This document shows positions 42,965 to 50,422 of a DNA stretch of 64,000 nt, one piece after another. The translations under genes and the position numbers were made by a program. The DNA is from Amycolatopsis dendrobii (lineage in GTDB: Bacteria > Actinomycetota > Actinomycetes > Mycobacteriales > Pseudonocardiaceae): the NCBI RefSeq assembly GCF_014145675.1, contig NZ_JACGZW010000004.1, positions 558,001 through 622,000 on the forward strand. Direction: 5' to 3'. The notes under the pieces are model-generated. The model had not been told where the DNA came from, made no database searches, and saw only the letters and a list, made by a program, of their open reading frames with translations. Each line of letters begins with the position of its first letter. Position 1 is the first letter of the stretch.

Positions 42965-43531
42965 ATGAACTCACCGGCAGCGGCACGAGGGCGTGACGTG
43001 CGGCAGCGGTTGCTGGCGGCGGCGAGGGAGCTGGTGCCGGAACGCGGCTGGGCGGCGGTGAGCACCCGCGTGCTGGCGGATCGGGCGGGGGTGACGCCGA
43101 GCGTCGTGCACTACCACTTCCCGTCGCTGCAGGCGCTGCTGCGGGAGGCGGTTCTCGACGCGATGCGCGAGGTGCTGGAAAGCGTCGGACCGGCGCTGGC
43201 CGCGACGCAGAACCCGGCTGACCTGGTGTCCGCGCTGTTCGGGTCGGTCGAGCCGTACACCGGGGTGGACCCGTTGTCGGTGCTGTTCATCGAGGCGTAT
43301 CTGGCGGCCCGGCGCGACGACGAACTGCGGGACCAGATCGGGGGACTGCTCTTGGCGTTCCGCGCACAGGTCAGCACCTGGCTCGCCGAACGCGGCCTCC
43401 CGGATCCGGAGGCGACCACGGAGGTGCTGGTGGCGACTGTCGACGGCCTGCTGCTGCACCGCGGCCTCGCTCCCGGCGGAGACCCAGCGGCGGTCACCGC
43501 CGTCCTGCGCGGGCTGGTCACGCTGCCCTAG
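42965..43531 (+). CDS. TetR-family regulator heading a redox operon
   Basis: 188 residues. HTH: VRQRLLAAARELVPERGWAA, then VLADRAGVTPSVVHYHFPSL. ATG 42965 with GGAGAAA upstream. It starts an operon with an FAD monooxygenase, a deazaflavin-type nitroreductase and a Nudix hydrolase, and should sense the monooxygenase substrate. A 38-bp palindrome precedes it. Confidence 0.88.
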   Translation: MNSPAAARGRDVRQRLLAAARELVPERGWAAVSTRVLADRAGVTPSVVHYHFPSLQALLREAVLDAMREVLESVGPALAATQNPADLVSALFGSVEPYTGVDPLSVLFIEAYLAARRDDELRDQIGGLLLAFRAQVSTWLAERGLPDPEATTEVLVATVDGLLLHRGLAPGGDPAAVTAVLRGLVTLP

Positions 43532-43547
43532 GGGGGAGAGAAGTGCG

Positions 43548-44747
43548 ATGAGGATCTTGGTCTGTGGCGCCGGCATCGCCGGGCTGGCCGCGGCGAACCG
43601 GCTGTCGGCGCTGGGCAACGAGGTCACGCTGGTTGAGCGCGCGCCCGGGCCGCGTCCGCAGGGCTACATGATCGACTTCTTCGGTCCCGGCTACGACGCG
43701 GCCGAGGCGATGGGCGCGTTGCCTGCCATCAAGGAGGCGGCGTACCCGATTTCCGAAGCGATTCTCCTCGACGCACAGGGAAAGCGTCGGTCCGATATCC
43801 AGTTCGGCCAGTTCGCGCGCACCGTAGGCGGCCGGTTGCTGAGCCTTCTGCGGCCGGATCTGGAACGGGCCTTGCGCACGTCGCTGCCCGCCGAAGTCGA
43901 GCTTCGGTACGACAGCGGGACAGTCGCAGTCGAGGACGACGGCGACCGGGTCGCCGCGACCCTCTCGGATGGTTCCGTGCTCGAGGCCGATCTGCTGGTG
44001 GGGGCCGACGGCATTCATTCGACGGTCCGGCGGCTGGTGTTCGGAGACGAATCCCGGTTCCTGCGCTACCTCGGCTTCCACACCGCGGCGTTCCTGTTCA
44101 GATCGCCCGAGATCCACGCGGTGGCGGACGGACGGTTCTGCCTCACCGACACCGTCGGCAGGCAGATGGGTTTCTACGGCTTGCGCGCCGGAACGGTCGC
44201 CGCCTTCGCCGTCCATCGCACGCCCGATCCCGCCCTGCCCGGCGACCTCCGGGAGTCGCTGCTGGACACCTACGGCTCGCTCGGCTGGATGGTGCCGGAA
44301 GCGTTGCGGCACTGCCCGCCGTCCGGGGAGATCTACTACGACCAGGTCGCCCAGATTGAGATGCCAGCGTGGAGCAAGGGCCGCGTCACGCTGGTCGGAG
44401 ACGCGGCGTACGCGGTGTCGCTGCTGGCCGGACAGGGTGCGTCGCTCGGAATCGCGGGCGCGTACGTGCTGGCTGAGCAACTGAACCGCGCGTCGTCGAT
44501 CGCCGGAGGACTGGCGGAATACGAGCGGCTGTGGCGTCCCGTCGCAGCCGGCAAACAGCAGTTGGCCCGCAACGGCGCACGCTGGTTCCTCCCCGGCAGC
44601 AAACCTCAGCTCTGCTTGCGGCGGCTCGCGCTCAAACTCGCCCGGTTGCCCGGAATTGACCGAGTCGTGGCCGGGAGTTTGACCGGGAAATCCACGGCGC
44701 TCATCACGAACCTGCACCATTCGGCAAGGGAAGGAGCCCGACCGTGA
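43548..44747 (+). CDS. FAD-dependent monooxygenase/oxidoreductase
   Basis: 399 residues. MRILVCGAGIAGLAAANRLS (FAD ADP motif), LLVGADGIHSTVRRLVFGDE (DG motif) and VTLVGDAAYAVSLLAGQGAS (GD motif) identify a PHBH-fold flavoprotein like TetX or salicylate hydroxylase. Such enzymes hydroxylate aromatics or inactivate antibiotics. Sixteen bases after TetR; stop overlaps the next start as GTGA. Confidence 0.87.
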   Translation: MRILVCGAGIAGLAAANRLSALGNEVTLVERAPGPRPQGYMIDFFGPGYDAAEAMGALPAIKEAAYPISEAILLDAQGKRRSDIQFGQFARTVGGRLLSLLRPDLERALRTSLPAEVELRYDSGTVAVEDDGDRVAATLSDGSVLEADLLVGADGIHSTVRRLVFGDESRFLRYLGFHTAAFLFRSPEIHAVADGRFCLTDTVGRQMGFYGLRAGTVAAFAVHRTPDPALPGDLRESLLDTYGSLGWMVPEALRHCPPSGEIYYDQVAQIEMPAWSKGRVTLVGDAAYAVSLLAGQGASLGIAGAYVLAEQLNRASSIAGGLAEYERLWRPVAAGKQQLARNGARWFLPGSKPQLCLRRLALKLARLPGIDRVVAGSLTGKSTALITNLHHSAREGARP

Positions 44748-45241
44748 AACCGATCGCACGCACGGTCTTCAAGGCGCCGGCGAAGCTGTACGACCGCGAC
44801 CTGGGATGGTTGCTGGGCAAGCGGTTCCTGTGCCTGACCCACGTCGGCCGCAAATCCGGCCGCGAGTACCGGACGGTCCTGGAGGTGATCGGCCTCCGTC
44901 CCCAGTCCGGCGAAGTGCTGGCCATCGCGGGCCTTGGCCCGTCGTCCGACTGGTACCGCAACATCCAGGCGGCCCCCGCGGCGGAGGTCGTGATCGGCCG
45001 CCGGAAGTTCGTCCCCGCGTACCGCACCCTCGACGAACCCGAAGCGGCCGACGCGATCGCCGATTACGAACGCCGAAATCTGCTGCTGCGCCCGGTTTTG
45101 CATCCGGTGCTGAGCAAACTGCTGGGCTGGCGCTACGACGGCTCCGACGCGGCACGGCACCGGATGGTCCGGCAATTGCCGATCGTCGCCTTCCGTCCCC
45201 GCGACGGAGCCGAACCCGACCGAGAAGGTACTGACCGCTGA
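44744..45241 (+). CDS. nitroreductase family deazaflavin (F420)-dependent oxidoreductase
   Basis: 165 residues. LCLTHVGRKSGREYRTVLEV (~29-48) and SDWYRNIQAAPAAEVVIGRR (~89) are the Ddn-family fingerprint; these actinobacterial proteins use F420H2 to reduce quinones or nitro compounds. GTG 44744 is coupled to the monooxygenase. C-terminal ~50 residues are less typical. Confidence 0.85.
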   Translation: MKPIARTVFKAPAKLYDRDLGWLLGKRFLCLTHVGRKSGREYRTVLEVIGLRPQSGEVLAIAGLGPSSDWYRNIQAAPAAEVVIGRRKFVPAYRTLDEPEAADAIADYERRNLLLRPVLHPVLSKLLGWRYDGSDAARHRMVRQLPIVAFRPRDGAEPDREGTDR

Positions 45242-45696
45242 TGAACTACATCGCCGAACTGCGCCAGCTTGTCGGCACCCGTCCGCTGATCCTGCCCGGC
45301 ACGTCAGTGCTGATCGCCGACGAGCGCGGCAGGCTGCTGCTGGTGTTCCGCGAGGAAAGCCAGGACTGGGGACTGCCCGGCGGATTCCTCGACCCCGGCG
45401 AGTCCTACGAGGACGCGGGCCGCCGCGAGGTGCGGGAGGAAATCGGCCTGGAGGTGCGGGACCTCGAACTGCTCGGCGTCTACTCCGGACCGGAATACTT
45501 CTACCGGTACCCGCACGGCGACGAGGTCCACAACGTCACCGCCGCGTTCACCGCGACCGTCGGGAACACCGAGGTCACCGTGGACGGCACGGAGATCACC
45601 GGCTACGAGTTCTTCCCGCTGGACCGGCTTCCGGACGACATCATCGCGCCGGAAAGGCCCATCGTCGAGGATTACGTGAAGCGGTTCGGCGGCTAG
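45241..45696 (+). CDS. Nudix hydrolase
   Basis: 151 residues. The Nudix box is complete: GGFLDPGESYEDAGRREVRE followed by EIGLEV (~50-75), giving metal-bound pyrophosphohydrolase chemistry on a nucleoside-diphosphate-linked substrate. ATG shares one base with the previous stop, so it belongs to the TetR-monooxygenase-nitroreductase operon, perhaps as a nucleotide or coenzyme clean-up enzyme. Confidence 0.88.
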   Translation: MNYIAELRQLVGTRPLILPGTSVLIADERGRLLLVFREESQDWGLPGGFLDPGESYEDAGRREVREEIGLEVRDLELLGVYSGPEYFYRYPHGDEVHNVTAAFTATVGNTEVTVDGTEITGYEFFPLDRLPDDIIAPERPIVEDYVKRFGG

Positions 45697-45835
45697 GTTG
45701 CCGGTGCCGGGTGCGCGGCTTTCGCTGATTGAGCTCCGCGCCGTTCCTGTTCGCGATCTTGCCGAGACCAGGACCTCGCCGGTCGAGCGCCCCACCGCGG
45801 CCGACAGGCGAATCCATGGCGAGGGAATCGGGATT

Positions 45836-46168
45836 TCAAGCCTGCCGGAGACAGAACGGATGCCCCGCCGGGCTCGCGTACACGTGACCGGAAAGCTGGC
45901 GCGCGCCCGCTTCCACCGCCCGGCTTTCCGCCGCGGCGAGGTCGGCCGCAGTGATGTCCAGGTGCACCTGCTGCGACGCTCCGTCCGGCCACTCCGGTGG
46001 CGCCTGTCCGGCGGCGTGCTGAATCACCAGCGTCGGAAAACCTTCCGCGGACAGGAAATGGTGCGTTTCCGTCGCGGCGACAGAACCGCCGAGAAACTGG
46101 TGCCAGAACGTACTTTCCTCTTCGAGTGCCGCCGCGTCGATGATCACCGCGCCGAGCTTCAAGCTCAT
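45836..46168 (-). CDS. VOC/glyoxalase-like protein
   Basis: 110 residues. MSLKLGAVIIDAAALEEEST, FWHQFLGG and QQVHLDITAADLAAAESRAV then SPAGHPFCL are typical of the Glyoxalase_6 group of small VOC proteins. ATG 46168; an in-frame reading upstream to 46237 would overlap the SDR gene. Lies 25 bases after the SDR stop and is likely co-transcribed. Confidence 0.8.
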   Translation of the reverse strand: MSLKLGAVIIDAAALEEESTFWHQFLGGSVAATETHHFLSAEGFPTLVIQHAAGQAPPEWPDGASQQVHLDITAADLAAAESRAVEAGARQLSGHVYASPAGHPFCLRQA

Positions 46169-46193
46169 TGAGAACTCCTTTCCGTCTCCGCGC

Positions 46194-46967
46194 TCAGACC
46201 GCTGGGATGATCCCGCCGTCGACGCGGAACTCCGCACCGGTCAGCCATTTCGCCCGGCTGGACGCGAGAAACGCGATCATTTCCGCCACGTCCGAGGGGG
46301 CGCCCGGCCGTCCCATCGGCACGTCCAGCCGGTCCACGATTTGCTGCTGAATCTCGTCCGCCCCAACGCCTTCCTGCGACGCGATCCGCTGAAGATGCGC
46401 GGCCGCGCCCTCAGTGACCACAAACCCCGGCAACACGCACACGACCCGCACGCCCTGTGCGCTGACCTCCGTCGCCAGCGAACGGCTGTAGGTGTTGAGC
46501 GCCGATTTCGCCGCTGCGTAGGAAGCTTCACCGCGCTGCGGCAGGTGACTCGCGATCGACGACACGTGCACGACCACGCCGGAGCCGCGTTCGACCATCC
46601 CCGGCACTAGCGCGCGATCGAGACGGACCGCGCTCAGCAGGTTCATCTCAAGATCTGCGAGCCAGGATTCGTCGGTCCGCTTCAGCGTCGGCGACGGGCC
46701 GGTCGCGGCTCCCGCGTTGTTGACCAGGACATCGACTCCGCCGACGCTTTCGGTCACCCGGCGGCCAAGCTCAGCCGCGCCGGCTTCGGTCGAGAGGTCC
46801 GCGGGGAGAAAGGTCGCGGGCAGGTCGTCCGGCGGTGCGCTGCGCGAAGCCGTCAACACGGTCGCGCCGGCGGCGGAGAAGCGGCGGACCGTCGCGGCGC
46901 CCAGGCCCCGGCTGCCGCCGGTGACCAGCACGCGGAGGCCCGCGAGACCCTCGTCCGGAACTGTCAT
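46194..46967 (-). CDS. short-chain dehydrogenase/reductase
   Basis: 257 residues. VLVTGGSRGLGAATVRRF (TGxxxGxG, NAD(P) site), VLVNNAGAATG (NAG), VSSIASHLPQRGEASYAAAK (catalytic Ser, YxxxK). All catalytic residues are present. ATG 46967. Divergent from the TetR gene at 47049 with an inverted repeat between, so probably its target together with the VOC gene. Confidence 0.9.
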   Translation of the reverse strand: MTVPDEGLAGLRVLVTGGSRGLGAATVRRFSAAGATVLTASRSAPPDDLPATFLPADLSTEAGAAELGRRVTESVGGVDVLVNNAGAATGPSPTLKRTDESWLADLEMNLLSAVRLDRALVPGMVERGSGVVVHVSSIASHLPQRGEASYAAAKSALNTYSRSLATEVSAQGVRVVCVLPGFVVTEGAAAHLQRIASQEGVGADEIQQQIVDRLDVPMGRPGAPSDVAEMIAFLASSRAKWLTGAEFRVDGGIIPAV

Positions 46968-46983
46968 GGCATCGCTCCCGCAC

Positions 46984-47037
46984 TAAGGTGAGTCTGACTC
47001 CGGAAACGATACACTAAGCTGAACCGGACTCACTTTA
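46984..47037. promoter_or_regulatory. inverted TAARGTGAGTC half-sites
   Basis: TAAGGTGAGTC at 46984-46994 faces GACTCACTTTA at 47027-47037 across 32 bases, each next to CCGG/TCTGACTCCGG-type sequence. One half abuts the SDR start, the other the TetR start, which fits a regulator that controls both directions. Confidence 0.6.
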
Positions 47038-47048
47038 TGGAGGTGCTG

Positions 47049-47627
47049 GTGCCGTCCACCCGCCCACTGCGCGCCGACGCGCGGCGCAACCGCGATGCGC
47101 TCCTCGCTGCCGCGCGGGAAGCGTTCCTCGCCGGAGAGGCCGACGCGCATGTCGACGAAATCGCCAAGCGGGCCGGAGTAGCGGTCGGCACGCTCTATCG
47201 GCACTTCGAGACGCGCGAAGCCCTCGTGGAGGAGGTTTACCGGCAGGAGGTCGATCAGCTGTGCGCTCTGCCATCTCAACTGCTTGCGCAGCACACGCCA
47301 GACGAGGCGTTGAGATATTTCCTGCTGCGGTTGGTGGACCACGCGGCCGTCGGCAAGGGGATGGCGGTCGCGCTGGAGAGCATCATGGCGACGGATTCGC
47401 CAGTGTTCGAGGACGCCCGTGCACAGATGGCGGGTGCGCTCGACGAGTTGCTCGAAGCCGGTGCCGCGGCCGGATCGCTCCGCGCTGACATCGGCGGACG
47501 CACCGTGCTGCGCGCGCTCGGCGGGATTTGCGGCATGCGCATCGCGGAGGGCTGGAAGGACGAGGCGGTCCGGATCACCGAGATCCTCCTGGACGGACTG
47601 CGATACGGGGCCGTGCGGACCTCGTGA
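47049..47627 (+). CDS. TetR-family regulator
   Basis: 192 residues. HTH: RRNRDALLAAAREAFLAGEA, then VDEIAKRAGVAVGTLYRHFE. GTG 47049 is preferred because GGAGG at 47039-47043 precedes it at good spacing; ATG 47037 would sit in the inverted repeat. C-terminal part resembles the TetR_C_33-type. Controls the divergent SDR/VOC pair by position. Confidence 0.87.
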   Translation: MPSTRPLRADARRNRDALLAAAREAFLAGEADAHVDEIAKRAGVAVGTLYRHFETREALVEEVYRQEVDQLCALPSQLLAQHTPDEALRYFLLRLVDHAAVGKGMAVALESIMATDSPVFEDARAQMAGALDELLEAGAAAGSLRADIGGRTVLRALGGICGMRIAEGWKDEAVRITEILLDGLRYGAVRTS

Positions 47628-47780
47628 CCAGCCCGGTTCGGGAATCCGGCCTGGCTCGAAACCCGGACCTGAAGCGAGCGACATCGGCGGCTCCAGCCAA
47701 AGACCTGCCGGTGGGCCTCGCCGTCAACGACGAGGCACACCGAGCCAGGGCCGGACCAACTGGCCGCCTTCGCGCGAGTC

Positions 47781-48341
47781 TTACTTGCCGAGCGCGTCCA
47801 CTCCGGCCTGGGCGAAGGTCTCGTCCTGTGCACCCGACGGCGCACCGGCAACGCCGACCGCCGCGATCGGGGCGTTGTTCGCGTCCACCGGGACCGCTCC
47901 GGCGAGGAACAGGGTGCCCTTGATGTCCTTCAGTGTCGGGGTCTGTTGCAGCCGGCCGGTCAGCTCCGAGGTCTTCGCGTTCCACGCCACCGCGGTGAAC
48001 GCCTTCTCCTCGGCCGACGAGTACGACTGCGGGCCCGCGCCGTCGCCGCGCAGGGTCACGATGGTGTTGCCGTCGCGGTCGACCACCGCGACCGACACCT
48101 TCTGGCCTGCCTTTTCGGCAGCGTTGAGCGCGGCCTGCGCGGCCTTCTGCGCGGCGGCGATCGACAGGTGCGTGGTCTGGACCAGCCCCTTCGGCGCGGC
48201 CTGGGCGGTAGCGGCGGCGGCCGCGGCGGCGGCCGCCGGGGTGGCGGCGTTCGCGGCCAGCGCGCCGGTCGTGGCGGCCCCGATCACGGCGAGTCCGCCG
48301 ACGACGGTGGCGATGCGGGTCTTGGCGGTGAAGTTCTTCAT
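47781..48341 (-). CDS. secreted GlcG/HbpS-family haem-binding protein
   Basis: 186 residues. Sec-type signal peptide (TRIATVVGGLAVIGAATTGA; cut near ALAANA), then a poly-Ala stretch, then the GlcG/HbpS domain: THLSIAAAQKAAQAALNAAE, VSVAVVDRDGNTIVTLRGDG, KTSELTGRLQQTP. In Streptomyces reticuli HbpS is an extracellular haem- and redox-sensing partner of the kinase SenS, encoded beside senS-senR. Here too a sensor kinase/response regulator pair lies divergent, 184 bases away. No twin-arginine motif is visible, unlike the Tat-exported Streptomyces protein. Confidence 0.8.
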   Translation of the reverse strand: MKNFTAKTRIATVVGGLAVIGAATTGALAANAATPAAAAAAAAATAQAAPKGLVQTTHLSIAAAQKAAQAALNAAEKAGQKVSVAVVDRDGNTIVTLRGDGAGPQSYSSAEEKAFTAVAWNAKTSELTGRLQQTPTLKDIKGTLFLAGAVPVDANNAPIAAVGVAGAPSGAQDETFAQAGVDALGK

Positions 48342-48525
48342 CGGGTGCTCCTCGGCTTGTCCGGCTTGATGGATTCATCGTGCGTCCGGGACCGCCTTCA
48401 CCGGATCGGAGTCTCGGCTCGCCTCCCGGCGCGGAACGGCCGACACTCATGTCATCCGATCGGCTGATGTCGCCCGGGTTCGCACAGGTCAAGCTCCATC
48501 TCGGACCGGAAAACGGAGGGCGGCG

Positions 48526-49644
48526 ATGACCGATCGGGACGCGCGGTGGCTGGCCGCGACCATGCACACGGCGTTCTTCCTGCTGCTGGTCGCGTCGATC
48601 GTGCGCTTCCTCGACCACCATCACGGCGAACCGGCCGCGCCCTGGGTGATCGCGCTGACCGGCTGCCTGGCGGCGGTCTACGCGGTCGGCCTGGTGCTGC
48701 GGATCACCGGTCCCGAGCAGGTGACCGTGCCGTATCTGGCCTGGCTGACCGTCGTGACCGTGCTGTGGGTGGTGCTGGTGCTGCTCGCGCCGAGCTTCGC
48801 GTGGTGTGCGGTCCCGCTGTTCGTCACCGGCCTGCGCACACTGCCGACCGGGCCGGCATTGGTGCTGGTCACGCTGGTGACCGCGCTCGTGGTGCTCTCG
48901 CAGAACCGGCTCTCGACTGGCTTCGACCCGAACCTGACGATCGTGCCGGTGGCCGTCGCCGCTGTGACCGCCGCGGTGATCACGTACCTGCGGCGGCAGG
49001 CGGTGCGGCTGCGGGAAACCGAACGCCGTGCGGGGATGCTGGACGAACGCCAGCGGCTGTCGCGCGAGATCCACGACGCCCTGGCGCAAGGTCTGTCGAG
49101 CCAGGCGATGCTGCTCCAGGCGGCCGACCGCGCGTGGGCCGATCCGGATCTGGCCCGTGAGCATTTGCATGCGGCACAACAGATCGGCACCAGAAACCTG
49201 GCCGAAGCCCGCGGTCTCGTCCAGGATCTGGCTCCCGCCGACCTCGACGGGCATTCGGTCGAGGAAGCCCTCCGGAACGTCGCCGAACGCGAACCGCGGC
49301 CGGTGCGCGTGCAGGTCGACGGGCCCGCGCGGCCGCTGCCCGGCCGGGTCCAGTCCACTTTGGTGCGGATCGCGCAGGGAGCGCTCGCCAACGCGCGCGA
49401 ACACGCCGACGCGTCGGGAGTGGCGCTCACTCTCACCTACCTAGACGATGAGGTCGTGCTGGACATCACCGACGACGGCCGCGGTTTCGACCCGGCCGCC
49501 CCGGCCGCCGACGGCCGCGGCCACGGCCTGCCCGCCATGCGCGCACGGGCGACGCAGCTCGGCGGCCGGTTGACCGTCGAATCCGCGCCCGGACAGGGCA
49601 CCGCCATCTCGGCCGCGATTCCGCTGGGGCCAAGCCATGTCTGA
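48526..49644 (+). CDS. sensor histidine kinase, SenS-like (HisKA_3)
   Basis: 372 residues. About five to six membrane segments in residues 8-160, then the dimerisation/phospho-acceptor helix RLSREIHDALAQGLSSQAML (His ~185) and an HATPase domain with DITDDGRGFD and GHGLPAMRARATQLGGRL. Typical NarL-coupled kinase. With a secreted HbpS-like protein divergent and a NarL-type regulator overlapping its 3' end, it matches the HbpS-SenS-SenR layout. ATG 48526. Confidence 0.87.
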   Translation: MTDRDARWLAATMHTAFFLLLVASIVRFLDHHHGEPAAPWVIALTGCLAAVYAVGLVLRITGPEQVTVPYLAWLTVVTVLWVVLVLLAPSFAWCAVPLFVTGLRTLPTGPALVLVTLVTALVVLSQNRLSTGFDPNLTIVPVAVAAVTAAVITYLRRQAVRLRETERRAGMLDERQRLSREIHDALAQGLSSQAMLLQAADRAWADPDLAREHLHAAQQIGTRNLAEARGLVQDLAPADLDGHSVEEALRNVAEREPRPVRVQVDGPARPLPGRVQSTLVRIAQGALANAREHADASGVALTLTYLDDEVVLDITDDGRGFDPAAPAADGRGHGLPAMRARATQLGGRLTVESAPGQGTAISAAIPLGPSHV

Positions 49645-50272
49645 CGACCAGCTCATCCGTGTCGTGTTGTGCGACGACCACGCCATGGTTCGCGCCGGCC
49701 TTCGCGCGTTGCTGGCTGGCGCCGGCGGGATCGAGGTCATCGGCGAGGCTGCGACGGGGCAGGAAGCGATCAATCTCGCTGCCGCGTTGCGGCCGGACGT
49801 GGTTCTGATGGATTTGCAGCTCGGGGACGGGATGGACGGAGTCGAGGCTATCCGGCGGATTCGGGCCGCCGCTGAGCCGCCTCGGGTGCTGGTGTTGACC
49901 ACTTATGACACTGATGCTGATATCACTCGGTCTATTGCCGCTGGGGCTACGGGGTATTTGCTGAAGGCTGAGTCCGCGGATGAGTTGTATGCGGCTATTC
50001 GGGCTGCTGCGGCTGGGAGGACCGCGCTGTCGGCTCCGGTGGCGGATCGGATGATGGCGCAGTTGCGGGCGCCTCGGCCTGCGTTGACTGATCGGGAGCG
50101 GGATATTCTCGAACAGCTGGCGCAGGGGGTGGGGAATCGCGAGATCGCCCGTCGGTTGTTTATCAGCGAGGCGACAGTCAAGACGCATTTGGGGCGGATT
50201 TACGAGAAGCTGGGGGTGGATACTCGGGCTGGGGCGGTGGCTGTGGCCAAGGAGCAGCGGTTGCTTTCCTGA
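49637..50272 (+). CDS. NarL/LuxR-type response regulator, SenR-like
   Basis: 211 residues. Receiver domain: VVLCDDHAMVRAGLRALL, phospho-acceptor Asp in VLMDLQLGDGMDG (~55), VLTTYDTDADI and LLKAESADELYAAI (Lys). LuxR HTH: LTDREREDIL-type opening (LTDRERDILEQLAQGVGN) and ISEATVKTHLGRIYEKLGV. Starts eight bases before the kinase stop. Codons turn to G/T-ending in the second half. In Streptomyces SenR acts on hbpS and catalase-peroxidase genes; targets here are not visible. Confidence 0.88.
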   Translation: MSDDQLIRVVLCDDHAMVRAGLRALLAGAGGIEVIGEAATGQEAINLAAALRPDVVLMDLQLGDGMDGVEAIRRIRAAAEPPRVLVLTTYDTDADITRSIAAGATGYLLKAESADELYAAIRAAAAGRTALSAPVADRMMAQLRAPRPALTDRERDILEQLAQGVGNREIARRLFISEATVKTHLGRIYEKLGVDTRAGAVAVAKEQRLLS

Positions 50273-50328
50273 TGGCCGTGGTTGAGTGGGGCGCCCCGAA
50301 GCTTGATTGCGCTGACGGGCAGGGGCGC

Positions 50329-50353
50329 TTCGTATCGGGGCGAGGGGAGTGTG
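50329..50353 (+). repeat. dispersed 25-bp sequence, copy 2
   Basis: TTCGTATCGGGGCGAGGGGAGTGTG matches 28899-28923 except for two or three positions. It follows a region (50288-50330) with GGGGCGCCCC and CGAAGC/GCTTCG inversions that could fold as the response regulator's terminator. The rest of the 150-base gap leads to the STAND gene promoter (TAGCGT near 50383). Confidence 0.6.
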
Positions 50354-50422
50354 ACGTGGGGTGACGTGCACACCGCGCGCTGCTAGCGTGGTTTCGCGCG
50401 TACCGGGAACTAGGGGTGGGGC

